A stretch of DNA of 64,000 nt from Actinomadura chibensis NBRC 106107 (GTDB lineage Bacteria; Actinomycetota; Actinomycetes; Streptosporangiales; Streptosporangiaceae). Positions 29,052 to 38,314 of this stretch are shown piece by piece (within the stretch, counting starts at the first letter, position 1; each line of letters opens with the position of its first letter). Position numbers and translations under genes: made by a program. Location: assembly GCF_001552135.1 (NCBI RefSeq), contig NZ_BCQP01000043.1, positions 1 to 64,000 on the forward strand. Direction: 5' to 3'. Under the pieces are notes generated by a model that did not search any database, was not told where the DNA came from, and saw only the letters and a program-made list of their open reading frames with translations.

Positions 29052-30191
29052 TCAGCCGGTGCCCCGGTCGGCGGCCTCGGTGGCTTCGGCGGCCTCGGCG
29101 CGCAGCGCGGCGACCTCGACGGTGAGGTCGATCCCGACCGGGCACCACACGATGCACCGGCCGCAGCCCACGCAGCCCGACGAGCCGAACTGGTCGTGCC
29201 AGGTGCCGAGCTTGTGGGTGAGCCACTGCCGGTAGCGGCTCTTGGCGGACGCGCGGACGTCGCCGCCGTGCAGATGGGAGAAGTCGGGGTCGAAGCAGGA
29301 GTCCCAGAGCTGCCACCGCTCGGCGTGGTCGCCGCTCAGGTCGGTGGTGTCGGTGACCCGCGTGCAGAAGCAGGTCGGGCACACCATGGTGCAGTTGCCG
29401 CAGCTCAGGCAGCGTTCGGCGACCTCGTCCCAGCGGGCGGCGTCCAGGCTGTCGGCCATCAGGTCGCGCAGGCCGAGGGCGGGCATCTCCCGGCCCATCC
29501 GCCCGGCCGCCGCCGTCACCTCGGCGCGGGCGCGGTCCACGTCGCCGGGGTCGGCGGGCGCCGCGCCGATGCCGTCCAGGACGAGGGCGCCCGCGTCGGT
29601 GCCCACATCCACGATGTAGCGCGGGCCGTCTTCACCGGTCAGCTCGGTCAGGGCGAGGTCGTATCCGGGGCCCGCCTGCGGGCCGGTGCCCATGGAGACG
29701 CAGAAGCAGGTCTCGCCGGGCTCGGTGCAGTTGACGGCGACGATGAACGCGCCGTCGCGGCGGGCGGCGTAGGACGGGTCGGCATGGCGGCCGCCGGTCA
29801 GGACGCGGTCCTGGACGGCGATGGCGCGCAGGTCGCACGGCCGGACGCCGAGCAGCGCCAGCCGTTCCGGTTCGGGCGGCCGGTCCCGGACCTCGAAGCC
29901 GTCCCCGGTCCGGGTCGCCTCCCAGAGCTTGACCCTCGACCGGTGCAGGAAGGGCTTCCAGGACTGCGGCCCGGCCGCGTGGGCGAAGGCCGCGCCGTCG
30001 TCCCGGCGGCGCAGCCGGTAGCCGCCCGGGCCGAGCCGGACGCCCCACCCGTACGGGAGCCGGTCGATCGAGTCCAGTTCGGCGAGGACGATGGCCTCGT
30101 CGCGGACGGTCGGCCCGATGACGGTGTACCCGGCGCGGCGGAGCGCGTCGTGCAGCGGCCCGAGGCCGGTCAGTTCCAACGTGGCGTTCAT
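29052..30191 (-). CDS. Hydrogenase beta subunit (4Fe-4S dicluster, HydB-like)
   Basis: A 379-residue iron-sulfur protein of group 3b (sulf)hydrogenases. It passes electrons between the NiFe core and the flavin subunit. Two 4Fe-4S sites are visible: CLSCGNCTMVCPTC (about 285) and CVGCGRCIVWCP (about 340). Upstream LGVRPCDLRAIAVQD and CFCVSMGTGP match the sulfhydrogenase beta family. The start ATG 30191 follows AAGGAG. The start overlaps the protease gene stop. It is the last gene of the hydrogenase operon. Confidence 0.88.
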   Translation of the reverse strand: MNATLELTGLGPLHDALRRAGYTVIGPTVRDEAIVLAELDSIDRLPYGWGVRLGPGGYRLRRRDDGAAFAHAAGPQSWKPFLHRSRVKLWEATRTGDGFEVRDRPPEPERLALLGVRPCDLRAIAVQDRVLTGGRHADPSYAARRDGAFIVAVNCTEPGETCFCVSMGTGPQAGPGYDLALTELTGEDGPRYIVDVGTDAGALVLDGIGAAPADPGDVDRARAEVTAAAGRMGREMPALGLRDLMADSLDAARWDEVAERCLSCGNCTMVCPTCFCTRVTDTTDLSGDHAERWQLWDSCFDPDFSHLHGGDVRASAKSRYRQWLTHKLGTWHDQFGSSGCVGCGRCIVWCPVGIDLTVEVAALRAEAAEATEAADRGTG

Positions 30192-30649
30192 GATGGACGG
30201 CTCTCCTTCACAGCGGACGGGAGCGCGGCGGCGATCCGGTCGGCGACGGCGGTGACGGCGGCGGCGACCCCCGGGGTCAGCCCGTGGCCGAGGGCGAAGT
30301 CGCGCCCCTCGATCGCGAGGACGCGCAGCCGGACGGGCATCTGCCCGACGGCGAGCCCGAGCGCGACGGCGTCGCCGAGCCCGAGGGCGTGGCCGGTCAC
30401 GGGCCGCCGGGCGAGCGCCGCGGTCTCGGCGCCGAGGTCGTGGATCCGGCCGGGGACGGGCGGCTCGGCGCGGACCGCGTCCACGACGATCGCGAGGTCC
30501 GCCCCCGCCCACAGCGCGATGAGCCGGGCGGGTTCCCCATCGGTCACCGCGAGCGTCGCGGCCACCCGGCCGCGCAGGGCCGCGACCACCGCCGGGCCCG
30601 CGCCGTCGTCGCGGCGGAAGTCGTTGCCGACGCCGATGACGATGGTCAC
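30188..30649 (-). CDS. Hydrogenase maturation protease
   Basis: A 153-residue endopeptidase of the HyaD/HycI family that trims the C-terminus of the NiFe large subunit after nickel insertion. The N-terminal [13 protein letters not shown] contains the expected nickel-binding acid. VVDAVRAEP (second ligand region) and [13 protein letters not shown] follow. The start GTG overlaps the large-subunit stop (GTGA), and the stop overlaps the next ATG. Having its own protease inside the operon implies a dedicated partner, the upstream large subunit. Confidence 0.85.
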   Translation of the reverse strand: MTIVIGVGNDFRRDDGAGPAVVAALRGRVAATLAVTDGEPARLIALWAGADLAIVVDAVRAEPPVPGRIHDLGAETAALARRPVTGHALGLGDAVALGLAVGQMPVRLRVLAIEGRDFALGHGLTPGVAAAVTAVADRIAAALPSAVKESRPS

Positions 30650-31941
30650 GACCGGTCCACGGTGAGGTCGAGGAAGTGGGTGGAGCAGGAGATGCACGGG
30701 TCGTAGTTGCGGATCGCCTGCTCGCAGTGGTGGGTCAGGGCGTGGTCGTCCAGGTGCAGGCGGGTCGCGACGAAGCGGCGCAGGTCGTCCTCGATGGCGG
30801 CCTGGTTCTGCGACGTCGGCGGGACGATCCGCGCGGCCCGGACGAGCCCGTCCGGGCCGAGGTCGTAGCGGTGGTAGAGGGTGCCGCGCGGCGCCTCGGT
30901 GACGCCGTGGCCGGTGCCCTCCCGCGGCGGCACGGGCACGGCCGGGCGGGGCGGCGGCTCGTAGCCGTCGATGATCCGCAGGGCCTCATCCACCGCGTAG
31001 ACGATTTCGACGGCGCGGACCAGGACGCTGCGGAACGGGTTGCGGCACTCGGCGCCGAGCCCGGCCCGGTCGGCGGCCTCCAGCGCCAGCGGCGACAGCC
31101 GGTCCCGGTTGAGGGAGTAGCGGGCGAGCGGGCCGGTGAGGTACATGCCGCCGTCGCAGAAGCGGGCGTGCAGGGCGGTCGAGTGCGGCACCTGCTCCTC
31201 GACGATGTGCTCCTCGAAACCGGCGGCGGTGAAGGCGCGCCCGGCGCTGCTGCGGAGCGTCCCTTCCTCCAGCGGGTAGCGGTCGGCCGACAGCGCGAGG
31301 TATTCGTGGTCGTGGGTGAAGTCGGGGAACTCGAACCCGGCGGCCCATTCGACGGTGGTGAGCGCGTCGTCGCGGGCCCGCCGGAGCGTTTCGGCGAGCG
31401 GGCCCAGCTCATCGCGCCCTGGCGTCCGGTAGAAGCCGCCGACCCGGACGTTCACCGGATGGATCGCCCGTCCGCCGAGGACCTCCAGCAGCGTGTTGCC
31501 CGCCTTCTTCAGGCGCAGGCCGCGTTCGACGACGTCGCGGTGGTCGCGGGCGAGCTCGACCGCGCCGGCGTAGCCGAGGAAGTCGGGCGCGTGCAGCAGG
31601 TAGACGTGCAGGGCGTGGCTCTCGATCCACTCGCCGCAGTACAGCAGGCGGCGCAGGTCGCGCAGGACGCCGTCCACGGTCACGCCGCACGCCGCCTCGA
31701 CGGCCTGGCAGGCGCTCATCTGGTAGGCGACCGGGCAGATCCCGCAGATCCTGGCCGTGATGTCCGGTGGTTCGGTGTGGGCCCGGCCGCGCAGGAACGC
31801 CTCGAAGAACCGCGGGGGCTCGTAGATGTCGAGGCGCACCTCCTCGACGTCCCGGTCGCGCACCCGGACGTACATCGCGCCCTCGCCCTCGACCCGCGCG
31901 AGCGCCCCGACCTTCAGCGTCCGGTCATTGCGATGCGTCAT
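30646..31941 (-). CDS. hyhL: [NiFe] hydrogenase large subunit, group 3b type
   Basis: A 431-residue catalytic subunit. The N-terminal nickel ligands are in [10 protein letters not shown] (about 64-73) and the C-terminal ones in DPCISCSTH (about 415). A short tail of nine residues follows the histidine, and the protease encoded next would remove it. The partner arrangement (FAD subunit, small subunit, beta FeS subunit) is that of cytoplasmic NAD(P)-linked hydrogenases such as mycobacterial Hyh. That enzyme works fermentatively in hypoxia under DosR. Coenzyme choice cannot be read here. The start ATG overlaps the small-subunit gene by 17 bp. Confidence 0.93.
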   Translation of the reverse strand: MTHRNDRTLKVGALARVEGEGAMYVRVRDRDVEEVRLDIYEPPRFFEAFLRGRAHTEPPDITARICGICPVAYQMSACQAVEAACGVTVDGVLRDLRRLLYCGEWIESHALHVYLLHAPDFLGYAGAVELARDHRDVVERGLRLKKAGNTLLEVLGGRAIHPVNVRVGGFYRTPGRDELGPLAETLRRARDDALTTVEWAAGFEFPDFTHDHEYLALSADRYPLEEGTLRSSAGRAFTAAGFEEHIVEEQVPHSTALHARFCDGGMYLTGPLARYSLNRDRLSPLALEAADRAGLGAECRNPFRSVLVRAVEIVYAVDEALRIIDGYEPPPRPAVPVPPREGTGHGVTEAPRGTLYHRYDLGPDGLVRAARIVPPTSQNQAAIEDDLRRFVATRLHLDDHALTHHCEQAIRNYDPCISCSTHFLDLTVDRS

Positions 31942-32716
31942 CGTCGGCCTCCCGCACGGACGGTTCCTCGCGGAACGCGGCGACGTTGAAGGTGGACAGC
32001 ACCCGGTGCGCCTCGTCCTCGGTCATGTCGAGCCACGGCAGCAGCGCGCGGGTGTTGGGTCTGGTGCCGCCCCAGGCGGGGGAGGGGCCGAAGCAGCCGT
32101 AGCAGCCCCGCCCGTACGCCGGGCAGATGGCTCCGCAGCCCGCGTGGGTGATGGGCCCGAGGCAAGGAGTGCCGTGGGCGACCATCACGCACACGTTCCC
32201 GCGGCTCTTGCATTCGAAGCACACGCTGTGGCGGGGGACGTCGGGTCTGCGTCCGGTGAGGTGGGCCGTCAGCACCTCCAGGAGCTGCCGCCGGTCGATC
32301 GGGCAGCCGCGCAGCTCGAAGTCCACCGGCACGTGCGCGGCGACGGGCGTCGAGTCGGCGAGGGTGGCGACGAACTCGGGGCGCGCGTAGACCACGGACG
32401 CGAACTCCCGCACGTCGCCGAAGTTCCGCAGCGCTTGGACGCCTCCGGCGGTGGCGCACGCCCCTATCGTGATCAGCGTCCGGGACACCGCCCGCACGTG
32501 CCGGATCCGCTCGAGGTCGGCGGGCGTCGTGATCGACCCCTCGACCAGGGAGACGTCGTAGGGCCCTTCCCCGGCGGCGCTGGACGCCTCCAGGAAGTGC
32601 GCGATCTCGATCCGGCCGGTGAGGGCGAGGAGTTCGTCCTCGCAGTCCAGGAGGGTGAGCTGGCAGCCGTCGCAGGAGGCGAACTTCCACACGGCGAGCG
32701 TCGGTCGTCGTCCCAT
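31925..32716 (-). CDS. hyhS: [NiFe] hydrogenase small subunit
   Basis: A 263-residue iron-sulfur subunit starting [20 protein letters not shown]. The CDGC pair ligates the proximal 4Fe-4S cluster. Further cysteines occur in [43 protein letters not shown] and GCYGCFGP. There is no Tat signal or membrane anchor, so the enzyme is cytoplasmic as expected for group 3. Longer frames reach 33298 but overlap the flavin subunit. The gene lies 2 bp after that subunit's stop. Confidence 0.93.
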   Translation of the reverse strand: MGRRPTLAVWKFASCDGCQLTLLDCEDELLALTGRIEIAHFLEASSAAGEGPYDVSLVEGSITTPADLERIRHVRAVSRTLITIGACATAGGVQALRNFGDVREFASVVYARPEFVATLADSTPVAAHVPVDFELRGCPIDRRQLLEVLTAHLTGRRPDVPRHSVCFECKSRGNVCVMVAHGTPCLGPITHAGCGAICPAYGRGCYGCFGPSPAWGGTRPNTRALLPWLDMTEDEAHRVLSTFNVAAFREEPSVREADDDASQ

Positions 32717-32718
32717 CG

Positions 32719-33564
32719 CTACAGCTCCCTGACGGTCGTGAGCGGTACGGCCCGCTCGTACGGCACGACGGGCCCGTCCCGGCAGATCAGCAGCGGGCCG
32801 AGCTGGCAGTGCCCGCACCAGCCGAGCCCGCAGCGCATGTTGCGCTCCAGCGACAGCCGGACGTCGGCGGCGGGCGTCCCGAGCCCGATGAACGCCTCCG
32901 CGGTGACGCGCATCATGACCTCCGGGCCGCAGACGAACACGACGGCGCGGGACGGGTCGACCTCGGCGGCGCCCGCCAGCGAGGTGATCAGGCCGACGTG
33001 GCCCGTCCAGCCCGGGGCGGGGCGGTCCGCGGTGACCTCGACCTGCGCGCCGCGTGCCCGCCACTCGTCGAGCTCGCCCGCGAACAGCAGGTCGGCGGGG
33101 GTGCGGACGCCGATCAGGACCGCGATCCGGCCGAAGGCGTCGCGGTCGGCCAGCGCCCGCAGCACCACCGGCCGCAGCGGCGCGAGCCCGATCCCGCCCG
33201 CCGCGATGACGAGGTCGCGTCCGCGCGCCGAGTCCGGCTCCCAGCCGGTGCCGAACGGCCCGCGCAGCCCGAGGACCCGGCCCGGCCGCGTCCCGCACAC
33301 GGCCCTGGTCACGGACCCCACGGCCCGGACGGTCTGCTCCAGCACCGGCCCCGTCCGGCTCACGGAGATCGGCACCTCGCCGACGCCGAACGCGTACATC
33401 ATGGTGAACTGGCCGGGCGCGGGCTCCGGGATGGCCGCCGCGACGGGCTCCAGGGTCAGCGTCACCGTGTCGGACGTCTCCGCGCGGTTCCGCGTCACCC
33501 GGTACGGGACGGGCGCCATCGGCGTCGCCTGCGGGGTCGCCTGCGGTGTCACTCGCGGGGTCAT
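32719..33564 (-). CDS. Hydrogenase gamma subunit (FAD/NAD(P)-binding)
   Basis: A 281-residue ferredoxin-reductase-like subunit. The FAD domain has [17 protein letters not shown] (about 58-74). The NAD(P) domain has [15 protein letters not shown] and [13 protein letters not shown]-terminal 2Fe-2S site is given by [12 protein letters not shown]...C, as in dihydroorotate dehydrogenase electron-transfer subunits. It connects the hydrogenase to NAD(P)H. The start ATG overlaps the upstream cyclic-nucleotide-domain gene (ATGA). The N-terminus contains a small [11 protein letters not shown] repeat that is probably disordered. Confidence 0.9.
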   Translation of the reverse strand: MTPRVTPQATPQATPMAPVPYRVTRNRAETSDTVTLTLEPVAAAIPEPAPGQFTMMYAFGVGEVPISVSRTGPVLEQTVRAVGSVTRAVCGTRPGRVLGLRGPFGTGWEPDSARGRDLVIAAGGIGLAPLRPVVLRALADRDAFGRIAVLIGVRTPADLLFAGELDEWRARGAQVEVTADRPAPGWTGHVGLITSLAGAAEVDPSRAVVFVCGPEVMMRVTAEAFIGLGTPAADVRLSLERNMRCGLGWCGHCQLGPLLICRDGPVVPYERAVPLTTVREL

Positions 33565-34043
33565 CGCGCTTCCTCGGGGTGCGCGTACAGGTCCAGCATC
33601 CGGACCCGGGTGGCTTCGAGCCGGTCCAGCATCACCGCCGCGAACCTCAGCGTCAGGTCGTGGCCGAGCCGGGGGTCGGCGGCGCACAGCTCCCGCACGC
33701 CCGGCCCGTCGAACTGGACGGCCCTCACCGGTTCCAGGGTGACGGCGCCGAACCTCCAGCGGTGCGGCGGAAACAGCCACGACCAGCCCAGCACCGCCGA
33801 GGCGGGCAGGGTCTCCACCACCACGGCGCCCCGGCCGGGCACCTGGAGGTCGAGCGCGACCCTGCCGGAGCGGAGCAGCCAGAACCGCTCGGCGGGTCCG
33901 CCTTCGTCGAAGAAGCGGTGCCCGCCTGGAACGGCCACGTCCTCGGCGGTCGCCGCCAGCGCGGCGAGGCGCTCCTCGGGCATGCCGCCGAAGAACCGCG
34001 CCTCAGCCAGCGCGCCGGCCGTGACGCCGCTCGTATGCTCCAC
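33561..34043 (-). CDS. Cyclic nucleotide-binding domain protein without HTH
   Basis: A 160-residue protein, start GTG 34043 after GAGGAGG. The domain begins [20 protein letters not shown] and continues through [22 protein letters not shown] and [13 protein letters not shown], the Crp-type beta-barrel. No C-terminal DNA-binding helix-turn-helix follows, so it is not a transcription factor on its own. Similar CNBD-only proteins head group 3b hydrogenase operons in actinobacteria. A role in sensing a nucleotide and tuning the hydrogenase is inference. It is the first gene of the operon, 142 bp from a perfect DevR-like palindrome. Confidence 0.85.
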   Translation of the reverse strand: MEHTSGVTAGALAEARFFGGMPEERLAALAATAEDVAVPGGHRFFDEGGPAERFWLLRSGRVALDLQVPGRGAVVVETLPASAVLGWSWLFPPHRWRFGAVTLEPVRAVQFDGPGVRELCAADPRLGHDLTLRFAAVMLDRLEATRVRMLDLYAHPEEAR

Positions 34044-34185
34044 CGGAACCGACCTCCTCTCGAAACGACCGCTGAACCGTCTCCGACCAGGACGACGCGG
34101 GCCCATCCTCGCCGGGCACGTGGTGCTTTCCGCGGCGGCCGCGCCGACGAACACCCTCATGAGAACCCGGAACGCCAAGATCACC

Positions 34186-34203
34186 AAGGGACCAAAGTCC
34201 CTT
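34186..34203. promoter_or_regulatory. DevR/DosR-like box, strongest copy
   Basis: AAGGGACCAAAGTCCCTT, an 18-bp palindrome with perfect 7-bp arms around CAAA. It lies 142 bp upstream of the six-gene hydrogenase operon. Confidence 0.7.
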
Positions 34204-34238
34204 CTCACCGCGAGCCGGGCGCGACCGGCGACCGCCCC

Positions 34239-34877
34239 TCATCCGGTCGACCCGGTGAGGACGCCGTAGGCGATGACGTTGTCCCGGTAGTGGCGGGTGC
34301 TCGGATCGAACTCCCCGCCGCAGGTCATGATCCTGATGGTCGGGTCGCTGGTGCGGCCGTAGACCTTCTGGGTGGGGAACCGGGACTTCGGGACCTGCTC
34401 GATCGAGGTGATCTGGAAGACGGCGGTGCGGCCGTCCCGGCGCAGGACCCCGACCTCGGCGCCCGGCTTGAGCCGCCCGAGGTCGTAGAACACGGCGGGA
34501 CCGGTGGCGCGGGTGTCGACGTGGCCGTAGAAGGCGGCCGGGCCGCGCTCGCCCGGTGCGGCGCCGCCGTTGTACCAGCTCGTCAGCGACGGCTGCGTGA
34601 GGGAGGGCTCCTGGACGGTGCCGTCGGCGTTCAGCCCGAGGGACAGGACCGGCGCGTCCACGCCGATGGCGGGGATCCGGATGCGGACGGGAGCCGACCG
34701 CGCCATCGGCGCCGCCGCCTCCGGGCTCGTCGCCGCGGAGCCGTCCCGGCCGCCTCCGGGCACGTCCGGCGGACCGCCGCCGCGATGGGACCCGAAGACG
34801 ACCAGGACGACCCCGATGATGACGGCGGCGGCCGCGATCGGCAGCCACACGCCGCCCCATCGGCGCATCTCAGCCAC
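34239..34877 (-). CDS. Class F sortase
   Basis: A 212-residue membrane-anchored transpeptidase. An N-terminal signal anchor (about residues 11-28) precedes a Pro/Gly-rich linker. The sortase barrel has AAFYGHVD (catalytic His region, about 118) and the catalytic cysteine in IMTCGGEFD (about 187). An arginine follows in STRHYRDN. TCGG is diagnostic of actinobacterial class F sortases. The gene overlaps the end of the upstream surface-protein gene by 8 bp, which suggests an enzyme/substrate pair. Confidence 0.9.
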   Translation of the reverse strand: MAEMRRWGGVWLPIAAAAVIIGVVLVVFGSHRGGGPPDVPGGGRDGSAATSPEAAAPMARSAPVRIRIPAIGVDAPVLSLGLNADGTVQEPSLTQPSLTSWYNGGAAPGERGPAAFYGHVDTRATGPAVFYDLGRLKPGAEVGVLRRDGRTAVFQITSIEQVPKSRFPTQKVYGRTSDPTIRIMTCGGEFDPSTRHYRDNVIAYGVLTGSTG

Positions 34878-35424
34878 CGCCCTCGCGGCGGCGGCGCAGC
34901 GCGACGGCGCCCGCCATGGCTCCGGCGCCGATCAGCACCACGCCGCCGAACAGCAGCGGGCTGGGCGCGGCGGTGGAGCCGCCGCCGGTCTGCGGCGGAC
35001 CGGACGGGACCGGCCCGGTGGGCGCCGGGCTGACGGGCGGCGTGGTCGGCGTCACCTGGTTGACCAGCAGGGTGGTGGAGGCGCTGACCGTGGTCCCGTC
35101 GCACAGCAGGCTGACGGTGTACTTGCCGGGCTTGGCGGTGGCCGAGGTCTTCACCGTGATCTTGGCGGCCCCGTTGAACGCGCCGTTCTCGGTGAAGGCG
35201 TCGGACTTGGCGACGGCCTTGCCGGTCCCGTCGGCGCAGATCGCGCCGACGGTCACGGAGGCGCCGCCGGCGTCGACCGAGGACGGCGTGACGGTCACGC
35301 TGGCCGCGGGCGGCGGACCGGTCGGGCTGGGGCTGGTGGCGGTCGGGGTCGGGCTCGGATCGAGGGAGCCGAGGCTCAGCGTGGCGGCGAGCACGGGCAC
35401 GAGGGCCAGCGGATTGAGAAGCAT
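34870..35424 (-). CDS. Secreted surface protein with sortase-type C-terminus
   Basis: A 184-residue exported protein. The signal peptide is MLLNPLALVPVLAATLSLG. A Pro/Thr/Ser-rich stretch follows, then a small beta-rich domain with two cysteines (AICADG and SLLCDG). The end has PPQTGGG, a hydrophobic helix and an RRRRE tail, which is the layout of a cell-wall sorting signal though the motif is PQTG rather than LPxTG. It is translationally coupled to the class F sortase. AGG-rich ribosome site CAGGAGGTG precedes ATG 35424. A DevR-like box lies 116 bp upstream. Confidence 0.75.
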   Translation of the reverse strand: MLLNPLALVPVLAATLSLGSLDPSPTPTATSPSPTGPPPAASVTVTPSSVDAGGASVTVGAICADGTGKAVAKSDAFTENGAFNGAAKITVKTSATAKPGKYTVSLLCDGTTVSASTTLLVNQVTPTTPPVSPAPTGPVPSGPPQTGGGSTAAPSPLLFGGVVLIGAGAMAGAVALRRRREGGG

Positions 35425-35540
35425 GGTGCACCTCCTGCGCGCCCTGAGTTCCGCCGAGGCGCGCTGTGGTCCGGGGGATTCCGATACCAGTGCAGCCCGT
35501 CCGGGGTCGGCGCCACAGGGGCGGAGGTCGCCTCCGGTGG

Positions 35541-35554
35541 GGGCCGAAGGTCCC
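35541..35554. promoter_or_regulatory. DevR/DosR-like box
   Basis: GGGCCGAAGGTCCC, identical to the box at 13403. It lies 116 bp upstream of the surface protein/sortase pair. Confidence 0.55.
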
Positions 35555-35582
35555 GCCCCGCGGTTCCGGCGGCCGAGTGCTC

Positions 35583-36167
35583 TCAGGCCGGGCGGTGGCG
35601 GCGCTGGTCGAAACGGTCCCAGGCCCGGTCCCAGGCGCGGTAGCGCCTGCGGTCCAGGCGGCGGCGCAACAGGAGGTAGAGGCCAAGCGCCGACAGTCCC
35701 GCCGCCACGGCGGTCGCCGTCGCGGTCACCACCACTTCGACGACCGTGCGCGCATGGCTCTGCGGCGGCGAGTCGCTCACCCGGTGCCGTGGCCCTGCCC
35801 AAACCCTGGGGTGATCACCCGACTCGACGCCGTGCCAGGTGACGTAGCGGCCGGTTCGGAGCGTCCCGTCCCGGTCGATCCAGATCACGGTGACCTCGCG
35901 CCCGCTCTGCAGCCGTCTGACCTTCACCACCGTGGCGTCCACACGGTGGCGCGCGGTGGCCTCGTATCGCTCCGCGCGTGCCCCCGCGTCCCGGGCATGG
36001 TGGACGGCCTGGACGCAGAGCGCCGGAGTGACCGCCAGGAAGACCACAAGGAGGAACAGACCCGAAAGCCACTGGACGCGATCCACGGGACGGCGCAGGT
36101 CGTTGTCGTCGAAACCGCAGCGGCGGCGCCAACGATCGACCCTTGACCACCATTTAGGCGATTTCAT
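35583..36167 (-). CDS. Rv1733c-like membrane protein
   Basis: A 194-residue protein with a cytoplasmic basic head and two transmembrane helices (about residues 32-55 and 140-165). Between them lies an extracytoplasmic loop with ARHRVDATVVKVRR and GREVTVIWIDRDG. This topology and the VQWLSGLFLLVV...ATPAL helix resemble Rv1733c, a DosR-regulon antigen of M. tuberculosis of unknown function. ATG 36167 has GGAGGA upstream; a TTG at 36191 is an alternative. Boxes lie 129 bp and further upstream. Confidence 0.72.
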   Translation of the reverse strand: MKSPKWWSRVDRWRRRCGFDDNDLRRPVDRVQWLSGLFLLVVFLAVTPALCVQAVHHARDAGARAERYEATARHRVDATVVKVRRLQSGREVTVIWIDRDGTLRTGRYVTWHGVESGDHPRVWAGPRHRVSDSPPQSHARTVVEVVVTATATAVAAGLSALGLYLLLRRRLDRRRYRAWDRAWDRFDQRRHRPA

Positions 36168-36296
36168 GGCTGCGTCCTCCGACTCTTCCAATATGAACGG
36201 CCCGTCGTAAATGGGTGGCTGTCACGGTCGACACGCGTCAAGGGCGATCGGACACCGTCAATCGTCAACGTCTCGCGGCGGTGTCGTCCGCCACAA

Positions 36297-36370
36297 CGGA
36301 CCGATGTCCTCGCCGGAAGTGTCCGAAGGTCCCGAACGGCGCCGCCCGCGGAAAGAGGGACGAACGTCCT
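36297..36370. promoter_or_regulatory. Cluster of DevR/DosR-like boxes, divergent promoter
   Basis: CGGACCGATGTCCT (36297-36310), half site GAAGGTCCC (36325-36333) and GGGACGAACGTCCT (36357-36370). The region lies between the Rv1733c-like gene (minus) and the SRPBCC gene (plus, start 82 bp from the last box). Confidence 0.6.
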
Positions 36371-36452
36371 TCGCCGCCGAGTGCGAAAGGCCCTGTGCCG
36401 CGGTCGGGACCGGAGAAAAGGTGAAGGTGACAGCTCGCTTGCGGAGGCGAAG

Positions 36453-37169
36453 ATGATGAGCACCATCGTTCGCGGAGCGGCGCTTCCCGTTCTCGCCGCC
36501 GGCGCCTACGCCGCTCTCGTGCGTCCCCGGCTGCTGCGCTGGGGCGCGACGGCGGAGGAGGCGGCGGCCGTGTATCCGGGCGACGATCTCGTCGCGGACC
36601 CGACCGGACGGTCGACCATGGCCGTCTCCCTGCCCGCGCCGCCGGAGAAGGTCTGGCCGTGGCTGGTCCAGATGGGCTGCGGGCGCGGCGGCTGGTACAG
36701 CTGGGACCTGCTCGACCACGGCGGGCGGCCGAGCGCCGACCGCATCCTTCCCGAGTGGCAGGGGACGGCGGTCGGCGACCGCCTGCCGACCGTGCCCGGC
36801 GGCGCGTCCTACTTCCTCGTCGAGATGCTCGATCCGCCCCGGACGCTCGTGCTGCGGGCCGACCTGGCGTTCCCGTCCGGGAAGCCGTTCGACCCGCGCG
36901 GCCCCATGCCCAAGGCGTACACCGACGGGATCTGGGCGTTCCACCTGAAGCCGCTGCCCGACGGCGGGACGCGGCTGATCGTCCGGACGCGCGGCCGGGG
37001 AAGGCCCGCCGCCCTCGATCGCGTCGTGGCCCGGCTCTTCGGGGAGCCCGCCCACTTCATCATGCAGCACCGGCAGTTCCGCAACCTTCGCCGCCGTCTC
37101 GTCGAAGACGCTCCGGCCGACGCGGGGCATTCGGCCCGCGTTCGTGAAACGACAGGAGAAGTCCAATGA
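36453..37169 (+). CDS. SRPBCC-fold protein
   Basis: A 238-residue protein. An N-terminal hydrophobic segment (VRGAALPVLAAGAYAAL) may anchor it. The START/SRPBCC-like core has SLPAPPEKVWPWLVQMG, LVQMGCGRGGWYSWDLLDH and DGGTRLIVRTRGRG. These proteins bind hydrophobic ligands; no ligand can be named. The start is ATG 36453 after GGAGG (ATG 36456 also possible). It overlaps the DUF1918 gene by ATGA. Confidence 0.8.
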   Translation: MMSTIVRGAALPVLAAGAYAALVRPRLLRWGATAEEAAAVYPGDDLVADPTGRSTMAVSLPAPPEKVWPWLVQMGCGRGGWYSWDLLDHGGRPSADRILPEWQGTAVGDRLPTVPGGASYFLVEMLDPPRTLVLRADLAFPSGKPFDPRGPMPKAYTDGIWAFHLKPLPDGGTRLIVRTRGRGRPAALDRVVARLFGEPAHFIMQHRQFRNLRRRLVEDAPADAGHSARVRETTGEVQ

Positions 37170-37369
37170 AGGCGAACAACGGCGACTGGGTGATCGTGCG
37201 AGGCCACCAGGTGGGGGAGGCGGACCGGAAGGCCCGCATCCTCGAAATCCACGGTGCGAACGGCGCGCCGCCCTATGTCGTGGAATGGGACGACGGCCAT
37301 GTCAGCACGTTCTTCCCGGCCGCGGACGCCGTCATCGAACGGCATTCCGCGACCCGCCCGCCGGGCTGA
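37166..37369 (+). CDS. DUF1918 protein
   Basis: A 67-residue protein starting MKANNGDWVIVRGHQVGE. It has the typical ARILEIHGANGAPPYVVEW and DDGHVSTFFPA of the DUF1918 family, a small beta-barrel found throughout actinobacteria and often near stress genes. The function is unknown. It is translationally coupled to the SRPBCC gene. Confidence 0.9.
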   Translation: MKANNGDWVIVRGHQVGEADRKARILEIHGANGAPPYVVEWDDGHVSTFFPAADAVIERHSATRPPG

Positions 37370-37428
37370 CCCGAAAGCGGTCGATCCCGCGAATGGCACG
37401 AATCAACGGCCGCGAGTGAGGTGGGACG

Positions 37429-38070
37429 ATGTTCACCGATCGGCACGATGCGGGACGTCAACTCGCGACCGCTCTGCGCCGGTACACCGGCGGCGACGCG
37501 CTGGTTCTCGGCCTTCATCGGGGCGGCGTCCCGGTGGCGGCCGAGATCGCCGCGTTCCTCGGCGCTCCGCTGGACGTGCTCGTCGTGTGCGAGTTCGCGC
37601 TCCCGGAGCTTCCCGATGTGCCCTTGGGCGCGGTCGCCGAGAGCCCGGCGTGCGTCCTGGACGAGGAAGCGATCCGGCGGGCCGGGGTAGGCGACGCGCG
37701 GATCCGCGCGCTGGAGCGGCGTGCGCGCGCGGACGCCCGGGCGCTCGGCCTGCGGCTTCGCGCGGGTCGCCCGCGCCGCCCGCTGACCGGCCGCGACGTC
37801 ATCGTGGTCGGCGACGGCGCGGCGTCCCGGCCGGTCGTGGACGCCGCCTGCCGCGACGCCCGGGCGGAGGGCGCCGGGCGTGTCGTCCTGGCGCTGCCCG
37901 CCGCGTCGTCGGCCGACGTCGACCGTCTGGAGACGGTCGCCGACGAGGTGGTGTGCCTTCTCTCCCCGGTCTTCTTCGCGGCCGCGAGCGACTTCTACCT
38001 GGACTTCAGGCCGGTCTCCGAGGACGAGTCCGTCCGGCTGGTCGATCGCGCGCGGATCGTCCCTTGTTGA
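37429..38070 (+). CDS. Phosphoribosyltransferase-fold protein
   Basis: A 213-residue type I PRTase-like protein. LVLGLHRGGVPVAAEIAAFL forms the N-terminal part of the fold. The PRPP-loop region reads VIVVGDGAASR, where canonical enzymes have DD(G)xxTG, so PRPP binding may be altered. It resembles the N-terminal half of Rv0571c, which is in the DosR regulon, without the extra hydrolase domain. The substrate base is unknown. It lies 59 bp after DUF1918 and may share that transcript. Confidence 0.8.
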   Translation: MFTDRHDAGRQLATALRRYTGGDALVLGLHRGGVPVAAEIAAFLGAPLDVLVVCEFALPELPDVPLGAVAESPACVLDEEAIRRAGVGDARIRALERRARADARALGLRLRAGRPRRPLTGRDVIVVGDGAASRPVVDAACRDARAEGAGRVVLALPAASSADVDRLETVADEVVCLLSPVFFAAASDFYLDFRPVSEDESVRLVDRARIVPC

Positions 38071-38243
38071 GCACCTGCCGAGGGGGCGCGCGGGGGAGTG
38101 TTTACCTCACGTGTGTTTCCCAAGATCCGGCTACGGGTTACCGTCGGCCCGTGGCAGCCGAAGGGTCGGTGGTACCGCGCCCGTCCGGAGGGACGGCGGA
38201 GCTCGTCGTCCGCGGGTGCGCGGCCCCGCGCGGCTTCGCGCCC

Positions 38244-38257
38244 GGGACCTTCGTCCC
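38244..38257. promoter_or_regulatory. DevR/DosR-like box
   Basis: GGGACCTTCGTCCC, perfect arms. It lies 57 bp upstream of the hypFCDE operon and implies co-regulation with the hydrogenase. Confidence 0.65.
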
Positions 38258-38314
38258 CGGCTTCGCGGCCGAGCGGCCCTGACCCGGCCGCGGGACGCGG
38301 AGGAGACTCGCCGC

